Shown here piece after piece: positions 43,883 to 53,190 of a stretch of 64,000 bases of DNA (within the stretch, counting starts at the first letter, position 1; each line of letters begins with the position of its first letter). The position numbers and the translations under genes are program-made. Under the pieces are notes generated by a model that saw nothing but the letters and a program-made list of their open reading frames with translations, ran no database searches and was not told where the DNA came from. The stretch spans positions 62,001 through 126,000 of the forward strand of contig CAYMEX010000004.1 in the NCBI GenBank assembly GCA_964389525.1, read 5' to 3'. Source of the DNA: JAFLTL01 sp964389525. GTDB taxonomy: Bacteria; Bacteroidota; Bacteroidia; Bacteroidales; Muribaculaceae.

Positions 43883-45205
43883 TTAATTCTTAAAAAGATG
43901 ATTCGACAGGGCCTGCAAAGCGGCAACCTTGTCCTGCTTTCTCACCAGGAACGAGATATTGAAATTCGAGCCGCCATAGCTGATCATGCGCACAGGTATA
44001 TCCTTCAGAGCGTCCAGAGCGCGCGCCTCAAAGCCGCGGTTCTGCCAGTCCATGTCACCGACAACGCAGATAATTACCATGTCATGATCGATCGTTACCG
44101 TGCCAAACTTCTTGAGATCATCAACGATGCGGTTCAGATCACGCTCATTGTCGATAGTCACCGACACACCCACCTCCGAGGTCGTGATCATGTCGATAGG
44201 AGTGCGGTAGGTCTCGAAAATCTCGAACACCTTGCGCATGAACCCGTAGGCAAGAAGCATACGTCCGCTCTTGATCTTGATGGCCGTGATGTTGTCTTTG
44301 GCCGCTATAGCCTTGATCGTGCGCGACGGAGCCGAGTTGTAGATCAGAGTACCCTTGGCCTCGGGCTGCATCGTGTTGAGCAGCCGCACAGGTATATTGT
44401 TGAGCTTCGCGGGAAGCACACATGTCGGGTGCAGTATCTTGGCACCGAAATAAGCCAGCTCGGCTGCCTCCTCGAAGTGCAGCTCCTCGACCGGACGCGT
44501 GTTCTCCACAAAACGCGGATCATTGTTGTGCATCCCGTCGATATCGGTCCATATCTCGATCTCCTCGGCGTTGACTGCCGCGCCGATAAGCGATGCGGTC
44601 AGGTCGCTTCCGCCACGCTGCAGGTTATCCACCTCACCATAGAAATTGCGGCATATATAACCCTGTGTCAGGTAGAGATCAGCGTCATTATACTTCTCGA
44701 GCAAAGCGCGAAGATGCGTCTCGATATAGTTCGTGTCAGGCTCGGCGTTCTTGTCGGTCTTCATAAAGTCGAGAGCCGGAAGCATCACCACATTCACACC
44801 GCACTCGCGGAGCCACAGATTCATAAGAGCGGTCGACATGATCTCGCCCTGCGACAGTATCTCCTTCTCCTCAAAGACTGTGAAGATCTCCCTGATGAAA
44901 GTGCGGATATACGTGAAACAGCCGCGGATCTCCTTCTCGGCCTCGGCCTTGGCCTGCGGGCATCCGGCAAAAAGATCCTCGATCACACCGGCATACTTGC
45001 GCTCAAGAGTATTGATAACCTCTTTCGCTCCGTCGGGGTTGCGCTTGTGAAGGTAATCGCAGATCTCGACAAGAGTGTTGGTCGTTCCCGACATTGCCGA
45101 CAATACAACTATGTTCTTCTTTCCGCGTCCCGTTACAAGACGTGCGACTTCCTTGATGCGCTCAGGCGTACCTACAGAGGTTCCGCCAAACTTCATTACC
45201 TTCAT
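43883..45205 (-). CDS. lysC: Aspartate kinase (lysine-sensitive type III-like)
   Basis: 440 residues with only the kinase and ACT region, so not fused to homoserine dehydrogenase. It starts MKVMKFGGTSVGTPERIKEV; GRGGSDLTASLIGAAV-like text appears as LQRGGSDLTASLIG, and EIWTDIDGMHNNDPR is the Asp-binding segment. Tandem ACT domains cover ~300-440 (ITAIKIKSGRMLLAYGF, ITTSEVGVSVTID). It phosphorylates aspartate, the first step to lysine, threonine and methionine. First gene of lysC-lysA; a TATCTTTG -7 box sits on the minus strand at 45303-45296. Confidence 0.92.
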   Translation of the reverse strand: MKVMKFGGTSVGTPERIKEVARLVTGRGKKNIVVLSAMSGTTNTLVEICDYLHKRNPDGAKEVINTLERKYAGVIEDLFAGCPQAKAEAEKEIRGCFTYIRTFIREIFTVFEEKEILSQGEIMSTALMNLWLRECGVNVVMLPALDFMKTDKNAEPDTNYIETHLRALLEKYNDADLYLTQGYICRNFYGEVDNLQRGGSDLTASLIGAAVNAEEIEIWTDIDGMHNNDPRFVENTRPVEELHFEEAAELAYFGAKILHPTCVLPAKLNNIPVRLLNTMQPEAKGTLIYNSAPSRTIKAIAAKDNITAIKIKSGRMLLAYGFMRKVFEIFETYRTPIDMITTSEVGVSVTIDNERDLNRIVDDLKKFGTVTIDHDMVIICVVGDMDWQNRGFEARALDALKDIPVRMISYGGSNFNISFLVRKQDKVAALQALSNHLFKN

Positions 45206-45437
45206 CTTGCGGCTTTAGATATATTATCTGTTTCTGTTTACTTCCTTTTTCTCTTTGCTGAAGGCGCACAGATGCACCCATCGCGATTTGGAGTGCAAAG
45301 ATAGCAATTTATAGCGGTTTACACACTCTCTTATTCGAGCTTATTCAACTTTTTCGACTTACATCATCAACTTTATACTCCTCCGGCATGTTTTAGTGTA
45401 AAAACAGACACTAAACAAACTAACCTTCAAGTGAAAG

Positions 45438-45752
45438 ATGAACGACTTTAACGATATTATCAAAGATACGAAACCTACACTTGTCGATTTCTACGCATCA
45501 TGGTGCGGACCATGCAAAATGCAGGCTCCGATACTCGACAAAGTCAAGGAGAAAGTCGGCGACACTGCCAACATCATAAAGATCGATATCGACCGCAACG
45601 AACAGATTGCCGCACGCTACCGCGTTATGTCGGTGCCGACGATCATACTCTTCAAAGACGGCGAACCCGTATGGCGCACCGTCGGCGTACAGCAGATGGA
45701 TCTCCTCGTCGACAAGATCAGAGAGCACATCCCCACCAAGAGCGACGAATGA
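45438..45752 (+). CDS. trxA: Thioredoxin
   Basis: 104 residues, a cytosolic thioredoxin of classic length. Active site SWCGPCKMQAP (C23, C26), cis-Pro in MSVPTIILF. It reduces protein disulfides. It is divergent from lysC, with 232 bp between, and followed by a strong terminator. Confidence 0.95.
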   Translation: MNDFNDIIKDTKPTLVDFYASWCGPCKMQAPILDKVKEKVGDTANIIKIDIDRNEQIAARYRVMSVPTIILFKDGEPVWRTVGVQQMDLLVDKIREHIPTKSDE

Positions 45753-45782
45753 CATAAGCACCTCACTCCCTATATATAGCCC

Positions 45783-45825
45783 GCAGAGGCTGTGCGGTCA
45801 ATGACCGACACAGCCTCTGCCTTTT
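45783..45825 (+). terminator. Terminator after trxA
   Basis: Arms GCAGAGGCTGTG (45783-45794) and CACAGCCTCTGC (45809-45820), then CTTTTCGTT. Convergent genes meet here, so it may serve both strands. Confidence 0.85.
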
Positions 45826-45842
45826 CGTTGCCCTTTACGGGG

Positions 45843-46946
45843 TTACTTTAGCTTGACGGGCTTACCGCTCTTGGAGCTTTTTATCGCAGCGTCGAGTATT
45901 TCCACAACAAGCATATTATTCTCCAGCGAACCTGTATCATACGGATTGACATCTATTTTGCCGCGAACAGCCGCCTTCAGATAATAGAACGAGTCATTAT
46001 ACGGAGCCTCAAGCACAGGCGAAACGACACTACTCTCCTTGCCATTCTTGTAAAGTGTCATATTCTTCCCGCTCTTCTGATAGACATATCCCTTACTGCC
46101 ATATATGTACATATCCTTTCGGTTCATCGGCCAGTTCCACGAAGGCATGAGCTGCAGCGTCATCGATCCATACTGCACTATTATCGTCGCATCATCCTCC
46201 ACCTTGCTGTATTTGTCGGGCTTCTGATGATTTGAGACCGCATACACACTCTGCGGACGCTCGCCCCCGAGTATCCAGGTCGCGAGATTGGCACCATAAC
46301 ACCCGAAGTCAATGATCGCGCCACCGCCGTTCTTTTCAGGATCTGTGAGCCAGTCGGTAAAATCCTTTCCGCATCTTATCTCAAACGGACCCTGATGCCC
46401 GTCATAAACCATCATTCGTGTTACACCGCCTATTTCGCCGTCGTTCACCATCCTATAAGCCTCATGGTTTGTATCATACCAGCTCGTCTCATAATTTGTC
46501 AGAAGCATGATTCTGTTGTCCTTTGCAAGTTTCTCCATTTTTCTGGCATGATTCATGTTCATGGCGAGAGGCTTTTCAACCATTACATGTATTCCGCGGG
46601 GAGCACACGCTTCGACTGTAGCAAGATGATCGTAAATCGAACCATAGTCGACAACCACCTCTGGCCGGGTCTCGTCAAGCATCTTGCCAAGATCCGAGTA
46701 AAAAAGCGACTTGTCGACATATTTGCTCAGACCGTTGTGCTCACGCATGCGGTCATCCTTCTCATACACACCTACTATTTTGAAATCCCCACGGTTTACA
46801 CGGGAAATCACATCATTAAGATGACCGTGCGAAACACCCGACACAGCCAGGCGCAACGGTTCATCACCTTGTGCACGCGACATGCTTGTCGCAAACAGAC
46901 AGATGGCCACGATACAGAGTCGGGCAATGGTTCCTACAGCTCTCAT
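45843..46946 (-). CDS. Exported Gfo/Idh/MocA-family oxidoreductase
   Basis: 367 residues. The start MRAVGTIARLCIVAICLFATSMSRAQ is a signal peptide, unusual outside Bacteroidetes for this NAD(P)-dependent family. The N-terminal Rossmann domain is LRLAVSGVSHGHLNDVI, with VSGVSHGH in place of the common GxGxxG; EKPLAMN is the conserved family motif with the catalytic Lys. The C-terminal alpha/beta domain carries GGAIIDFGCYGANLATWI. Probable role: sugar or cyclitol oxidoreductase or glycosidase-like enzyme in the periplasm; the substrate cannot be told from sequence. Confidence 0.85.
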   Translation of the reverse strand: MRAVGTIARLCIVAICLFATSMSRAQGDEPLRLAVSGVSHGHLNDVISRVNRGDFKIVGVYEKDDRMREHNGLSKYVDKSLFYSDLGKMLDETRPEVVVDYGSIYDHLATVEACAPRGIHVMVEKPLAMNMNHARKMEKLAKDNRIMLLTNYETSWYDTNHEAYRMVNDGEIGGVTRMMVYDGHQGPFEIRCGKDFTDWLTDPEKNGGGAIIDFGCYGANLATWILGGERPQSVYAVSNHQKPDKYSKVEDDATIIVQYGSMTLQLMPSWNWPMNRKDMYIYGSKGYVYQKSGKNMTLYKNGKESSVVSPVLEAPYNDSFYYLKAAVRGKIDVNPYDTGSLENNMLVVEILDAAIKSSKSGKPVKLK

Positions 46947-47098
46947 AGTTTATACTGGATGAATTTTGGATATTAGCAAAAAACACACCGGTTTGCAGGT
47001 GCGCCAACTCGCGCCCGCAAACCCGGAATGCACTCAGGACACATGAGTCATAGACGCATCGGCAGAACAAGCCATTGCAGCTGTCAGGCCGGCCCCGC

Positions 47099-47392
47099 TC
47101 AGAACTCGTAGTCGACGCAGGCGCGCGACTCCTTCACCTTGCCGATAAGCGATGCAGCAGCCACATGTGCCGGATGCTTGGCATAGACATCTACATCGGC
47201 CATCGTCGGCACGACTGCCGTCAGCACCACATCCCACGTTTCTGCGGGGTTCTCGTTGATGCCGACCTCCATCGACTTCAGCACTTCGATCTGCTCGGGA
47301 AGAGCCATCAATGCGGCCTTGAATGCCTTTGCTGCATCCATGCGTTCCTCATCAGTTCCTTTAAACTTGAATGTTACTATATGCTTTACCAT
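47099..47392 (-). CDS. Dabb-family stress-responsive alpha/beta-barrel protein
   Basis: 97 residues. VKHIVTFKFKG at the start and AAVPTMADVDVYAKHPAHV (reading TAVVPTMADV) in the middle are the Dabb (PF07876-type) ferredoxin-like pattern, which forms dimeric barrels. The function of most bacterial members is unknown. Complete and of usual length. The upstream 68 bp contain a degenerate copy of the GGACGCACG palindrome. Confidence 0.85.
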   Translation of the reverse strand: MVKHIVTFKFKGTDEERMDAAKAFKAALMALPEQIEVLKSMEVGINENPAETWDVVLTAVVPTMADVDVYAKHPAHVAAASLIGKVKESRACVDYEF

Positions 47393-47430
47393 CTTATTTA
47401 TATTTAATTTACTGTTTTTTATGGGAAGAA

Positions 47431-47453
47431 GTGATACACGGCTCGTGCGTCCT
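47431..47453. repeat. Degenerate GGACGCACG-family palindrome
   Basis: The right arm CGTGCGTCC is intact; the left arm has decayed to GTGATACACG. It lies between the MarC and Dabb genes. Confidence 0.55.
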
Positions 47454-47460
47454 CGTCGGT

Positions 47461-48114
47461 CTACATGTTTCCCGCCTTGATTATCTCTATCAGTATAGGT
47501 TTAAGACCGGCAACAAAACACTCCACACCTATCACCATCAGTAGCAGACCCATCAGACGCATCATCACATTGTTGCCGGTCTCGCCAAGCAGCTTCACCA
47601 GACGCGTCGACGCGCGCAATATGAGATAAGCGACAATATAGATGAACGCTATCGATCCGAAAAGTATAGCCTTGAGTTGCCAGGTCGTGGCATCGTCCAT
47701 AAGGATAATACTATTGGCTATGCCGCCGGGGCCGCACATGAGCGGTATGGCAAGAGGCGTGATAGATATGTCGTTAGCATATGTCTTGATCTCCTCATCC
47801 TTCAGTTTGGTGTTTGAATACCGGGCCTGAAGCATGTCAAAACCGATTTTCAGTATTATGAAACCGGCGGCAATACGGAAACCGTTGGTCGAAATCCCGA
47901 AAAACTTGAAAAGAAACTGTCCGAGGATCGTGAAACCCATCATCGTAAGAAATGAGATGATAGTTGCACGCTTCACTATCGAGGCACGCTCCGGATCCGA
48001 CAGACCTTTCGTCATCGTCAGAAACACAGGCATCGTGCCAAGCGGGTTGACAAGTGTGAAGAATGATGTGATGCAGATAAATGCAAAAGGCATCCACGAT
48101 GATGTTGTTTCCAT
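47461..48114 (-). CDS. MarC/UPF0056 family integral membrane protein
   Basis: 217 residues with six hydrophobic helices. FTLVNPLGTMPVFLTMT near residue 20 and the second-half LIPLAIPLMCGPGGI-type motif (ITPLAIPLMCGPGGIANSI) are the MarC hallmarks and form the two repeated halves. Inner membrane. Transport function is inferred for the family but the substrate is unsettled. Upstream on the same strand lies a small membrane protein gene. Confidence 0.9.
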   Translation of the reverse strand: METTSSWMPFAFICITSFFTLVNPLGTMPVFLTMTKGLSDPERASIVKRATIISFLTMMGFTILGQFLFKFFGISTNGFRIAAGFIILKIGFDMLQARYSNTKLKDEEIKTYANDISITPLAIPLMCGPGGIANSIILMDDATTWQLKAILFGSIAFIYIVAYLILRASTRLVKLLGETGNNVMMRLMGLLLMVIGVECFVAGLKPILIEIIKAGNM

Positions 48115-48169
48115 TTCTCTCTGATATTAAAAAATATGTGATTCGGTTGATTATATTTGACATGAGAGG

Positions 48170-48439
48170 CTAATTGCCGAGAGCAAGAGTCCACATCGCC
48201 GCATGCGACAGAAACAGCATGGCAAGAAGTATCCACGCTTCCGTCCTGCGGGTAGGCCAGCAGATATAGGCAAACACACCCGAAGCACCCACATACGCCG
48301 GATACAGCCAGAGCACCGCACTCATCTCATATCCGTCGGCCTGAGGCCACATCGACATGAGCGTCGGATATGCCATGACCGGAAGCACCAGAACAACTAT
48401 CAGCGCCAGAAACCACAGAGGCACACGTCGTCTGTTCAT
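48170..48439 (-). CDS. Small membrane protein (89 aa)
   Basis: 89 residues from ATG 48439. Three hydrophobic helices (WFLALIVVLVLPVMAYP; AVLWLYPAYVGASGVFAYICW; WILLAMLFLSHAAMWTLAL) with a basic start MNRRRVP. Not recognised. Its ATG overlaps the stop of the aldo/keto reductase gene as ATGA, so it is translationally coupled to it. Confidence 0.7.
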   Translation of the reverse strand: MNRRRVPLWFLALIVVLVLPVMAYPTLMSMWPQADGYEMSAVLWLYPAYVGASGVFAYICWPTRRTEAWILLAMLFLSHAAMWTLALGN

Positions 48440-49443
48440 CGTGTCATTATATTTTTGTCCGGCAGAGGTATCTCGTCTGCCTTCATGTTGCCGCCGCATA
48501 CAAGATTTCCCGCAAGCTGCTCGACCGAACTTGCGCCGACAATCACCGATGTCACGCCCTTCTGCGCCTGAACCCACGACAAAGCCATTTCGGCAATCGA
48601 CATTCCGGCATCCGCGGCTGCATGTCCGAGACGCCCGAGATACTCCATGAGATCGGGCGTTAGTGCTTTTTCGCTTAACGAGCCACCCCGCGACATACGC
48701 GACCCTGCGGGCACGCCATTCAGATAACGGTCAGTCAGAAGACCTTGCGCCAGAGGCGAAAACGAGATAAAGCCTATGCCATGTTCCTGGCAATAGTCCG
48801 TCACGCCATCTTCCTGCGGCTCGCGGTCGAGCAGGTTGAGACGCCCCTGATAGATCAGAAGCGGCACATCGCGTTCACGCAGATACCTGTCGGCAAACTT
48901 CAGAGCCTCAAGAGGCCAGCGCGATATGCCGACATACAGAGCCTTGCCGGCACGCACCACATCAACAAGAGCCTGCAGAGTCTCCTCAAGCGGAGTAGAC
49001 GGATCATAGCGGTGACTGTAGAATAGATCCACATAATCAAGATTCATCCTGCGCAGACTCTGGTCGAGACTCGCCATGAGATACTTTCTCGAACCCCAGT
49101 TGCCGTAAGGACCCGGCCACATGTCATAACCGGCCTTTGTCGAGATAAACAGCTCGTCGCGATAAGGTCTAAGATCCTCCTGCATCAGTCGGCCGAAAGT
49201 CTCCTCCGCCGATCCGTAGGGAGGGCCGTAGTTATTGGCCAGATCAAAATGGGTCACACCGTGGTCAAAAGCATATCTCACGATCGCACGGCTGCGCTCA
49301 AGCGGATCATTGCCGCCGAAATTATGCCACATGCCAAGGCTGACACGAGGCAACAGCACACCGCTGCGACCGCAACGGCGGTAAAACCCGTTCTCGACAT
49401 CATACCGGTGACGGTCGGCAATATATTGTTCTCTGATATTCAT
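48436..49443 (-). CDS. Aldo/keto reductase, YghZ-like
   Basis: 335 residues from ATG 49443 (MNIREQYIADRHRYD). NADPH-dependent (alpha/beta)8 reductase. Catalytic tetrad pieces: Asp and Tyr in FDLANNYGPPYGSAEETFGR, Lys in FISTKAGYDMWPGPYG, His in LFYSHRYDPSTPLEETL. These stretches match the L-glyceraldehyde 3-phosphate reductase (YghZ/AKR14) subgroup, which detoxifies aldehydes such as methylglyoxal. The frame is open to 49491, but the extra 16 residues lie over the promoter region. Confidence 0.88.
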   Translation of the reverse strand: MNIREQYIADRHRYDVENGFYRRCGRSGVLLPRVSLGMWHNFGGNDPLERSRAIVRYAFDHGVTHFDLANNYGPPYGSAEETFGRLMQEDLRPYRDELFISTKAGYDMWPGPYGNWGSRKYLMASLDQSLRRMNLDYVDLFYSHRYDPSTPLEETLQALVDVVRAGKALYVGISRWPLEALKFADRYLRERDVPLLIYQGRLNLLDREPQEDGVTDYCQEHGIGFISFSPLAQGLLTDRYLNGVPAGSRMSRGGSLSEKALTPDLMEYLGRLGHAAADAGMSIAEMALSWVQAQKGVTSVIVGASSVEQLAGNLVCGGNMKADEIPLPDKNIMTR

Positions 49444-49511
49444 TTTGTCTGACCTTAATTTTCGCGGACGAGCCACATTGCGTCCTTTCACAAAGATATA
49501 CTAAAATATCA

Positions 49512-49541
49512 TTTGGGTTACGAATTATTTTTTTATTTTTG
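49512..49541 (+). promoter_or_regulatory. Promoter of the methylmalonyl-CoA decarboxylase operon
   Basis: TTTG (49512-49515), an 18-nt spacer (slightly short) and TATTTTTG (49534-49541). The leader to the mce ATG at 49674 would be about 125 nt. No riboswitch-like fold was recognised in it. Confidence 0.65.
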
Positions 49542-49673
49542 CAATTGGAAAAAATAGTGGCTTTCCGTGGCCTGAAACACCACATGTTTGTGATCAGAGA
49601 GACCGCGCAAAAAGCTATCATGTAGAATTTTCGCAAAAAAAATACAAACATAAATCATATTCATCGTAAAACC

Positions 49674-50096
49674 ATGAACATTTCTCACATCGAGCACGTC
49701 GGCATAGCCGTTCCCAGCCTCGAAGAAGCAATCCCTTTCTACGAAAACATCCTTGGATTCAAGTGCTTCGCTATCGAAGAAGTTGCCGATCAGAAAGTAC
49801 GCACAGCATTCTTCAAAGTCGGACAGACAAAAATCGAGCTTCTTGAGCCGACCGCCGAAGACAGCGCCATAGCAAAATTCATCGCAAACAACGGTGGACG
49901 TGGAGGCATACAGCACATTGCATTCGCCGTAGAGGATGGAGTAGCAAACGCGCTCGCCGAGGTTGAAAGCAAAGGCGGACGTCTCATCGACAAGGCACCC
50001 CGTAAAGGAGCCGAAGGACTCAACATCGCGTTCCTCCATCCCAAGTCGACCGTCGGAACACTCGTTGAACTCTGCGAGGATCCCGCTAAAAAATAA
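49674..50096 (+). CDS. mce: Methylmalonyl-CoA epimerase
   Basis: 140 residues of the glyoxalase/VOC fold. ISHIEHVGIAVPSLEEAIPFYEN gives the first metal His, GRGGIQHIAFAVED the second, and TLVELCEDP the Glu. It interconverts (R)- and (S)-methylmalonyl-CoA, linking methylmalonyl-CoA mutase to the decarboxylase encoded by the next genes. First gene of the operon, 45 bp before mmdA. Confidence 0.95.
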   Translation: MNISHIEHVGIAVPSLEEAIPFYENILGFKCFAIEEVADQKVRTAFFKVGQTKIELLEPTAEDSAIAKFIANNGGRGGIQHIAFAVEDGVANALAEVESKGGRLIDKAPRKGAEGLNIAFLHPKSTVGTLVELCEDPAKK

Positions 50097-50141
50097 ATGC
50101 CTAACACACAAAAGCGTATTTAAATTACATTATTCAAATAT

Positions 50142-51695
50142 ATGAGCAGTCAGCTTGAAAAGGTACAGGAGCTTATCGAGCTCCGCAACCAAGCCCGGCT
50201 CGGAGGTGGCCAGAAAGCCATCGACAAGCAGCACGAGCGTGGCAAATACACCGCACGCGAGCGCATCGCGCAACTCCTCGACGAAGGTTCGTTTGAGGAA
50301 ATCGACATGTTTGTGCGCCATCGTTCCACAAACTTCGGCATGGACAAAAAGTCGTTCCTCGGCGACGGCGTCGTGACCGGCTACGGAACTATCGACGGAC
50401 GACTCGTCTACGTGTTCGCACAGGACTTCACCGTATTCGGTGGATCGCTCTCCGAGACCATGGCTCTCAAGATCTGCAAGATCATGGACATGGCAATGAA
50501 GATGGGAGCACCCGTCATCGGTCTTAACGACTCGGGTGGCGCACGCATCCAGGAAGGCATCAACGCACTCGCAGGATACGCCGAGATCTTCCAGCGCAAC
50601 ATCCTCGCTTCAGGCGTCATTCCCCAGATCTCAGGCATCCTCGGCCCATGCGCAGGCGGTGCTGTATACTCTCCCGCCCTCACCGACTTCACTGTGATGA
50701 CAAAGGGCATCTCCTACATGTTCCTCACCGGTCCTAAGGTGGTGAAGACAGTCACAGGCGAAGACGTGACACAGGACGCCCTCGGCGGAGCCGAAGTGCA
50801 CTCATCAAAGAGCGGTGTCGCACACTTTGCCGCCGAAGACGGCGAAGACGCCCTCCGCATCATCCGCAAGCTCTTCAGCTACATCCCACAGAACAACCTC
50901 GAGGAAGCACCCCTCGCTGTCTGCACCGACCCCATCGACCGACTCGAAGACTCGCTCAATGAGATCATACCCGACTCGGCCAACCGCCCCTACGACATGT
51001 ACGAGGTTATCGGCGCCATCATCGACAACGGCGAGTTCCTTGAGATCCAGCGCGACTACGCCAAGAACATCATCATCGGCTTCGCACGCTTCAACGGACA
51101 GTCGGTCGGCATCGTGGCAAACCAGCCCAAATATCTCGCCGGCGTACTCGACTCCAACGCATCGCGCAAAGCCGCTCGCTTCGTCCGCTTCTGCGACGCA
51201 TTCAACATTCCTCTCGTGTCGCTCGTCGACGTACCCGGATTCCTCCCCGGCACCGGCCAGGAGTACAACGGCGTCATCCTTCACGGCGCGAAGCTCCTCT
51301 ACGCCTACGGCGAGGCAACAGTGCCCAAGATCACCGTCACACTCCGCAAGAGCTACGGCGGCAGCCACATCGTTATGAGCTGTAAGCAGCTCCGTGGCGA
51401 CATGAACTACGCGTGGCCGACAGCCGAGATCGCCGTTATGGGCGGCGCCGGCGCAGTCGAGGTGCTCTACGCAAAAGAAGCTAAAGACGCCGAAGATCCC
51501 AAAGCCGTGCTCGCCGAGAAGGAGAAAGAGTACAACAAACTCTTCTGCAACCCCTACAACGCAGCTAAATACGGATATATCGACGACGTTATCGAGCCCC
51601 GCAACACACGTTTCCGCATCATACGTGCCCTCCAGCAGCTCGCTACCAAGAAGGTCACAAATCCTGCCAAGAAACACGGCAACATACCTCTGTAA
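50142..51695 (+). CDS. mmdA: Methylmalonyl-CoA decarboxylase alpha subunit (carboxyltransferase)
   Basis: 517 residues, an acyl-CoA carboxylase beta-type carboxyltransferase with N- and C-terminal crotonase-like halves (LNDSGGARIQEGINALAGY; DVPGFLPGTGQEYNGVILHGAKLLYAY). It transfers the carboxyl group of (S)-methylmalonyl-CoA to biotin. The same family includes propionyl-CoA carboxylase beta; the downstream biotin carrier, gamma-type and beta membrane subunits decide for the Na+-pump decarboxylase. It releases propionyl-CoA, the last energy-conserving step of propionate formation. Confidence 0.93.
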   Translation: MSSQLEKVQELIELRNQARLGGGQKAIDKQHERGKYTARERIAQLLDEGSFEEIDMFVRHRSTNFGMDKKSFLGDGVVTGYGTIDGRLVYVFAQDFTVFGGSLSETMALKICKIMDMAMKMGAPVIGLNDSGGARIQEGINALAGYAEIFQRNILASGVIPQISGILGPCAGGAVYSPALTDFTVMTKGISYMFLTGPKVVKTVTGEDVTQDALGGAEVHSSKSGVAHFAAEDGEDALRIIRKLFSYIPQNNLEEAPLAVCTDPIDRLEDSLNEIIPDSANRPYDMYEVIGAIIDNGEFLEIQRDYAKNIIIGFARFNGQSVGIVANQPKYLAGVLDSNASRKAARFVRFCDAFNIPLVSLVDVPGFLPGTGQEYNGVILHGAKLLYAYGEATVPKITVTLRKSYGGSHIVMSCKQLRGDMNYAWPTAEIAVMGGAGAVEVLYAKEAKDAEDPKAVLAEKEKEYNKLFCNPYNAAKYGYIDDVIEPRNTRFRIIRALQQLATKKVTNPAKKHGNIPL

Positions 51696-51733
51696 TAAAT
51701 TCATCTCGTTTTACACGCTACAAGCCAAGAATC

Positions 51734-52657
51734 ATGAAAAGAAAGCTATTGGTTCTCGCTCTCGCCGTTGTTGCAGCAGGAGCCTCTCTCTGCAGTGCGC
51801 AGGGACGCACAGGCTCACTCTTCATCAACGAAGTGATGGTGCAGAACGACAGCAACTTGGTCGACGATTTCGGGCAGCGTTCGGGATGGATCGAGCTTTA
51901 CAACGCCAAGTTTGCTCCGCTTGAGATCTCGAGCGTCTACATCACCAACGACCGAAACAACCCCACTAAATACGCCGTACCTCTCGGAGACGTCAACACA
52001 AAGATCCCCAAGAGACAGCATGTGGTGTTCTTCGCCGACAACATGCCGTCGCGAGGCACATTCCACGTGTCATTCCGGCTTGAGCCCGGAAAAGACAACT
52101 GGATCGGCCTCTACGACTCCGACAAGATCACACTGATCGACTCGGTGCTCATACCCGCATCGCTCCCTGCAGGCGCATCATATGCCCGCACAGCCGATGC
52201 TGCCGACACATGGACGGTACGCAACGATTCAGGAGCCGATGGTGACTACATCACACCCAGCTCAAGCAACATCATCCGCGACACAAACCCCAAGATCGAG
52301 ACTTTCGCCGAACGCGACTCCAACGGATTCGCCATGACCATCATGGCCATGTGCGTTGTCTTCTCGGCACTCGCCCTTCTCTGTGTATGCTTCATGGTCA
52401 TCAGTGCCATCAACCAGCGCGCAGCCCGCAGGAAAGAGCAGGCCGCTGACGCTGAAACCGCCGAGGCAACAGAGACTGTCGCGACAGCCGGACACGACGC
52501 CGACCAAGAAGTTGTCGCTGCCATTGCAATGGCACTCCACGACCACTTCGACGCACACGACCGTGAGTCTGCCGTTCTGACAATCAACAAGGTCAAGCGC
52601 GCCTACTCTCCCTGGAGCTCCAAGATCTACAGCATGCGCCATCTGCCGCAGAAGTGA
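51734..52657 (+). CDS. Lamin-tail domain/OadG-type gamma subunit fusion
   Basis: 307 residues. A signal peptide (to LCSAQ, residues ~1-22) is followed by a lamin tail-like beta domain (~25-170: GSLFINEVMVQNDSN, SGWIELYNAKFAPLEIS, VYITNDRNNPTKY). One transmembrane helix (~205-228: ALALLCVCFMVISAI) and a cytosolic OadG/gamma-like tail follow, with a final basic segment that ends VKRAYSPWSSKIYSM. The gamma subunit anchors the decarboxylase complex. The large extracytoplasmic domain has no counterpart in classical OadG/MmdD, which are about 80-140 residues. Confidence 0.82.
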   Translation: MKRKLLVLALAVVAAGASLCSAQGRTGSLFINEVMVQNDSNLVDDFGQRSGWIELYNAKFAPLEISSVYITNDRNNPTKYAVPLGDVNTKIPKRQHVVFFADNMPSRGTFHVSFRLEPGKDNWIGLYDSDKITLIDSVLIPASLPAGASYARTADAADTWTVRNDSGADGDYITPSSSNIIRDTNPKIETFAERDSNGFAMTIMAMCVVFSALALLCVCFMVISAINQRAARRKEQAADAETAEATETVATAGHDADQEVVAAIAMALHDHFDAHDRESAVLTINKVKRAYSPWSSKIYSMRHLPQK

Positions 52658-52711
52658 TCTGGGAGTCAATAAGGGAAACTCCACACATTATTTCTTTTAA
52701 AAGACACAAAA

Positions 52712-53152
52712 ATGAAAGAATATAAATACAAAATCAACGGAACCGACTACAAAGTAGGTGTGGGCGACATCGACCATGACATTGTCACGGTAGAAGTCAA
52801 CGGCACACCCTATCAGGTCGAGATCGAGCACAAGAGCCCGGCTCCTGTCAAAGTCATAAACGCACCCAAGGCCTCAAAGGCTCCGCGCACTGCCGAAGGC
52901 GAGAAGATCATCGCAAAACCCGTCACCGGTCCCACCGGAGGTTACGCTATCAAGGCTCCTCTCCCCGGTGTCGTTCTCTCGGTCGGCGTAAGCGTAGGCG
53001 ACACTGTCAAGGCTTCCGACACGGTTGTTGTCCTTGAGGCAATGAAGATGGAGAACGCCATCCGCGCCGGACGCGACGGCAAAATCGCTTCTATCAATGT
53101 CAAAGACGGCGAGTCTGTACTCGAGAACACAGTGCTTGTAACTCTCGAATAA
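52712..53152 (+). CDS. mmdC: Biotin carrier subunit of methylmalonyl-CoA decarboxylase
   Basis: 146 residues. The N-terminal part is a small beta domain, a Pro/Ala/Lys linker follows, and the C-terminal biotinyl domain holds the EAMKMEN motif with biotin lysine K112. It carries carboxyl-biotin between the MmdA carboxyltransferase and the MmdB membrane subunit. Its position between the gamma and beta genes is the usual order. Confidence 0.95.
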   Translation: MKEYKYKINGTDYKVGVGDIDHDIVTVEVNGTPYQVEIEHKSPAPVKVINAPKASKAPRTAEGEKIIAKPVTGPTGGYAIKAPLPGVVLSVGVSVGDTVKASDTVVVLEAMKMENAIRAGRDGKIASINVKDGESVLENTVLVTLE

Positions 53153-53190
53153 GGCAATCTCCGGATATAAATCAATAAACATCATTCAAA

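Noticed and set aside
50142..51695. Propionyl-CoA carboxylase beta subunit
   Set aside because: The sequence family fits, but the operon has the Na+-pump beta and gamma subunits and no biotin carboxylase gene, which supports the decarboxylase.
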